NCBI GenBank assembly: GCA_037968835.1
Contig: JBBKWG010000159.1
Location: 1-9,824 of the forward strand
DNA from: JBBKWG01 sp037968835
Lineage (GTDB): Bacteria > Pseudomonadota > Alphaproteobacteria > Rhodobacterales > Rhodobacteraceae
Length of the DNA: 9,824 bases
Reading direction: 5' to 3'
The notes under the pieces are model-generated. The model saw only the letters and a program-made list of their open reading frames with translations. It was not told the origin of the DNA and ran no database searches. Positions within the stretch are counted from its first letter, which is position 1, and each line of letters starts with the position of its first letter. Of this stretch, positions 7,295-9,824 are shown one piece after another. A program made the position numbers and the translations under genes.

Positions 7295-8773
7295 TCAACT
7301 CAATAAGCGCCTGAGTGCTTCCTCGAACCTGACCCGCGTGCGGGTGTGCTCCGGATCGAGAATATTCGACTCCGCCAGAGTAATGTCGGTCAGATCGGCG
7401 AATTCGGGCGGCTCGAACGGAACAAGCGAGCGCCCGCTCTCGGTTCGAAGCTCTTCGATTGTCGCGATCAGCGAGCCGCCCTTTGCGGCGATCGTGTCGG
7501 CAAGATGATCATTTTCGACGTCAAGATGTTCGGCCAACAGATCGTTGCGAAGACTGATGATCTGGGTGCGCAGATGATCGGCGTTGTCGGTATCCGGGAG
7601 CGCTTCGATTGACAGGTCGCATTCGGTGTCGAACCCCAACGACCGGTTGTTCAGGTTCGACGAGCCGACCCGCAGAAGTCGGTCGTCCATCGTCAAGACT
7701 TTCGAATGTACATAGATCGGATTGCGATTTGCGGTGACTGGAACATAGATGCGAAACCGGTCGTGGATGTCGGCCTTGCGCACAAGGTCCATCATACGCG
7801 CCCGCGCAGCGCCCATCGCCTTTTCTTCCAGCCACCCGTCCGCTGTGAACGGAGTGATGATTACGATTTCCGGGCCGTCAGGTTCTTGCAGGCGCTCGGC
7901 CATCGCTTCGGCAAGGATTCTGGAGGCAAAATATTGGCTTTCGATGTAAAGCGTCTTCTTCGCCGCCCGGATCACCGCCAGCTTCAGCTCTTTGATCTCG
8001 GAGATTTCCGTCGTTTCGCCGTATTCCGGACGCGTGCGAGAAATAGCCACGTCGACATCTCGGACGAGGGCGGGCAGATCATCCGGCCAAACGGCGTCGT
8101 CGCGCTTGGGTGGGGGATCGAGCGAGACACCCGTCGCGGCGTGCCACCGGATGCGGGCCAGATCGCCAAGTGCGCGCGCCGCCTCGCCATCGACGGCGGT
8201 AGTTGTGTCGTGCCAGGGTCCGTAATGCCGTCCGCTTGTCGGTCGCACCCTGCCGGGGTGTTCGTCCAGATGCTCGCGCGTGTCCCAGCGGTCCGCAGTT
8301 ATGTCTATCCCGCCGCAAAACGCGAGACTGTCGTCTATGACAGCGATCTTCTGATGGTGCGCCGACCCCGACGGATGCGCGCCGTCAAGTTTGATCGTGA
8401 TATTCTTGTCGGTCATCATGTTGAAGATCGTCAGCGGCATAGTTCCGCGACCTAACGTCTGAAAGATCCCAAGGTCCCATTTCAGGATGTAGAGCTTCAG
8501 ATCGGGCTTTTCCTTGACGATCCACTTCAGGAAGTCGCCGAACTCACTTGGTGCGTCATCGTCTTTCAAGGGATCAAGGTCGACGCGCGTATCAAAGTCC
8601 CACCCGATGAACATTATGGTGTGTTGGGCCTTCAGCGCCGCGGATTTGAGCGCCGCGAAATAGTTCGCAGCGTCGATTATCACGGCGAAACGATCCGCCT
8701 TTGCCACGCGCCAGCAGGTTTCGCCGGGCCGGTAAGCGACAGACACATTGCTTACGATATCGCCTTCAGGCAT
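7295..8773 (-). CDS. phospholipase D-like protein with two HKD motifs
   Basis: This protein of the phospholipase D superfamily probably hydrolyses or transfers phosphodiester bonds of phospholipids. Both catalytic HKD motifs are intact. In the 492-residue form, the first is HHQKIAVID with His140, Lys142 and Asp147, followed by GG-I-D, and the second is HSKVLTMD with His356, Lys358 and Asp363, followed by GSSNLNNRS. The N-terminal CWRVAKADR and GWDFD segments (about 20-60) resemble bacterial relatives of eukaryotic PLD. Some of those relatives carry an additional C-terminal DedA/VTT membrane domain, which is absent here. No signal peptide or membrane helix is seen, so a cytosolic or peripheral location is likely. 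The ATG at 8773 is preferred because GAGGGG lies 6 nt upstream; an in-frame ATG at 8800 would add nine residues with a weaker site. Substrate is unknown. Cardiolipin synthase is less likely without membrane segments. Confidence 0.9.
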   Translation of the reverse strand: MPEGDIVSNVSVAYRPGETCWRVAKADRFAVIIDAANYFAALKSAALKAQHTIMFIGWDFDTRVDLDPLKDDDAPSEFGDFLKWIVKEKPDLKLYILKWDLGIFQTLGRGTMPLTIFNMMTDKNITIKLDGAHPSGSAHHQKIAVIDDSLAFCGGIDITADRWDTREHLDEHPGRVRPTSGRHYGPWHDTTTAVDGEAARALGDLARIRWHAATGVSLDPPPKRDDAVWPDDLPALVRDVDVAISRTRPEYGETTEISEIKELKLAVIRAAKKTLYIESQYFASRILAEAMAERLQEPDGPEIVIITPFTADGWLEEKAMGAARARMMDLVRKADIHDRFRIYVPVTANRNPIYVHSKVLTMDDRLLRVGSSNLNNRSLGFDTECDLSIEALPDTDNADHLRTQIISLRNDLLAEHLDVENDHLADTIAAKGGSLIATIEELRTESGRSLVPFEPPEFADLTDITLAESNILDPEHTRTRVRFEEALRRLLS

Positions 8774-8779
8774 GGCCGT

Positions 8780-8785
8780 CCCCTC
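8780..8785 (-). promoter_or_regulatory. ribosome binding site that decides the phospholipase D-like start
   Basis: On the minus strand GAGGGG lies 6 nt before the ATG at 8773 and inside the first codons of the longer alternative frame that starts at 8800. The upstream ATG has only GGTGG directly against it. This favours the 492-residue product. Confidence 0.55.
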
Positions 8786-8833
8786 GGTTCTGAATTCCAT
8801 CCACCGCTCAACCTGCGTGTGCTGGCTTAGCTT

Positions 8834-8848
8834 GAGTTTAAGAAACTC
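8834..8848. repeat. perfect short inverted repeat upstream of the phospholipase D-like gene
   Basis: GAGTTT (8834-8839), a 3-nt spacer AAG, and AAACTC (8843-8848) form a perfect 6-bp dyad in the 172-nt gap between the doeA-like stop and the phospholipase D-like start. No T-run follows on either strand and the stem is AT-rich, so it is a poor terminator candidate. A small operator in the promoter region is possible. Nothing else stands out in the gap, and only weak promoter-like hexamers were seen. Confidence 0.3.
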
Positions 8849-8945
8849 GTGAACAGGCCAATCGGTTCAATTAAAATCCGCGAGCCAGCGATGGGAGCGG
8901 TTGCCTTGACCGATCAGTCCAGTTTTGGAACGTCGGCGGCGAGGT

Positions 8946-9824
8946 CTACTGCTTCACGAACAGCTTTCGCGGCGTCGTGCAGAAGCATTCATAACCGCTC
9001 TCCGTGATCAGGATCGGTTCGGTTATCTCCAGTCCGCCGTCGTCCAGCCACAGCGCCGGCATGAAGTGGAATGTCATGCCGGGTTCAAGAAAGGTCTCGT
9101 CGCCGCGCCGGAAAGATATCGTGCGCTCGCCCCAGTCGGGCGGATAGCTGATGCCGATGGCATAGCCGCACCGGCTGTCCTTTTCGAACCCCGCCTTGTT
9201 CAGGGTCGCGTTGAAAGCGTTCGCGATATCCTGCGCCTGATTGCCGGGTTTCGCTTTTTCGAGTCCGGCGTCTATCGCATCCAGAACCGCCTGTTCCGCA
9301 TCGCGGTATTTCTGCGGCACCTTGCCGAGAAACAGGGTTCGCGATTGCGGGCATTGATACCGGCGGTGTGCCCCGGCGATCTCGAAGAACGTCGCTTCGC
9401 CTTCGATCATCGGTCGGTCGTCCCAGGTCAGATGGGGTGCGGTCGCGTCCATACCCGACGGTGCCATCGGAACGATCGCGGGGTAATCGCCCCAGAAGCC
9501 ATCCTTTCCGGTGATCCCGGCATGAAAGATCTCGGCGACCAGATCGTTCTTTCGCATACCCGGTTCGGCGATCTCCAGAATGCGCTCGTGCATCCCTTCA
9601 ACGATCCGGGCCGCTCTCTGCATGTATTCGATTTCGCGTTCCGATTTTACAGCCCGCTCCCAGTTCACCAGCGCCGTCGTATCTATAAGCTCGGCATCGG
9701 GCAGAGACTTCGTCAATTCGCGATGCGCGGCTGCCGAATAGTAATAATTGTCCATCTCGACCCCGACGCGCGATCCCGAAAGGCCCAGATCGGCAAGTAG
9801 CCGGCCAAGTTCCGACATCGGGTG
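8946..9824 (-). CDS. doeA: ectoine hydrolase-like M24/creatinase-fold protein (5' end outside window)
   Basis: This is the C-terminal part of a pita-bread-fold protein of the M24 family that best matches DoeA (EutD), the cytosolic enzyme that opens ectoine to N-acetyl-diaminobutyrate. About 293 codons are present of a usual 390-400. The frame stays open to the edge beyond the Met at 9818, so the true start and most of the N-terminal creatinase domain lie to the right. DoeA-like stretches, numbered from that Met, are VEMDNYYYSA (20-29), GDYPAIVP (110-117), PHLTWDD (128-134), FFEIAG (144-149), ISYPPDWGERT (223-233), FHFMP (250-254) and the end PRKLFVK (283-289). The first and second aspartate ligands of metal-dependent M24 peptidases appear replaced (Glu146 and the CPQSRT segment), and Tyr219 stands where GHG is usual, which fits a non-peptidase hydrolase. 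DoeB does not follow downstream. A different M24 amidohydrolase is the main alternative. Confidence 0.75.
   Translation of the reverse strand, partial: HPMSELGRLLADLGLSGSRVGVEMDNYYYSAAAHRELTKSLPDAELIDTTALVNWERAVKSEREIEYMQRAARIVEGMHERILEIAEPGMRKNDLVAEIFHAGITGKDGFWGDYPAIVPMAPSGMDATAPHLTWDDRPMIEGEATFFEIAGAHRRYQCPQSRTLFLGKVPQKYRDAEQAVLDAIDAGLEKAKPGNQAQDIANAFNATLNKAGFEKDSRCGYAIGISYPPDWGERTISFRRGDETFLEPGMTFHFMPALWLDDGGLEITEPILITESGYECFCTTPRKLFVKQ

Noticed and set aside
7706..8455. 249-codon open frame opposite the phospholipase D-like gene
   Set aside because: Antisense to a gene with both HKD motifs intact; no recognisable domain.
8879..8908. Possible weak terminator after the ectoine hydrolase-like gene (CGC/GCG stem next to an AT-rich run on the minus strand)
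   Set aside because: The stem is only about 3-4 bp and the T-run is interrupted; it does not meet the usual form of an intrinsic terminator.
8925..9800. 291-codon open frame on the plus strand opposite the ectoine hydrolase-like gene
   Set aside because: Antisense shadow of a well-recognised protein; no family features in its translation.

Overview
The window looks like the chromosome of a GC-rich, probably marine alphaproteobacterium of the Rhodobacteraceae/roseobacter type. This is inferred from gene families rather than from a marker gene: a TAXI-type TRAP transporter with a DUF1850 partner, an ATP-dependent PEP carboxykinase, 3-hydroxyproline dehydratases and an ectoine-hydrolase-like enzyme are all typical there. 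No RNA gene, insertion sequence, phage gene or CRISPR array was seen. Coding density is very high.

Layout. (1) Positions 1-3244, plus strand: the 3' part of a TAXI solute-binding protein, a small exported DUF1850 protein and a fused TRAP permease. The three are joined by two GTGA stop/start overlaps, so they form one tightly coupled operon that begins left of the window. (2) Positions 3249-4847, minus strand: pckA, convergent with the permease and 4 nt from it. Its upstream region holds a perfect TATAAT -10, a poor -35, and two identical 10-bp boxes 21 bp apart at about -42 and -63. (3) Positions 5159-7292, plus strand: an enolase-superfamily cis-3-hydroxy-L-proline dehydratase and a proline-racemase-superfamily trans-3-hydroxy-L-proline dehydratase, 1 nt apart. 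(4) Positions 7295-8773, minus strand: a two-HKD phospholipase D-like protein, convergent with the dehydratases and only 2 nt away. (5) Positions 8946-9824, minus strand: the C-terminal part of an M24/creatinase-fold protein that matches ectoine hydrolase DoeA (EutD) and runs off the right edge.

How the genes may work together (inference). The two dehydratases would take both stereoisomers of 3-hydroxyproline to pyrroline-2-carboxylate, and DoeA would open ectoine. Both routes salvage osmolyte-type or matrix-derived imino acids as carbon and nitrogen sources. Carbon from such amino acids enters the TCA cycle, and PckA would return it to gluconeogenesis. The TAXI-TRAP system is an organic-acid-class importer whose substrate cannot be read from sequence. 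The reductase that would finish 3-hydroxyproline breakdown and the deacetylase DoeB that follows DoeA are not in the window.

No wholly new system is evident. The points most worth a second look are the tandem-box promoter of pckA, the Ser/Thr active-site pair in the proline-racemase-family enzyme, and the DUF1850 protein with its putative disulfide, locked into the TAXI-TRAP operon.
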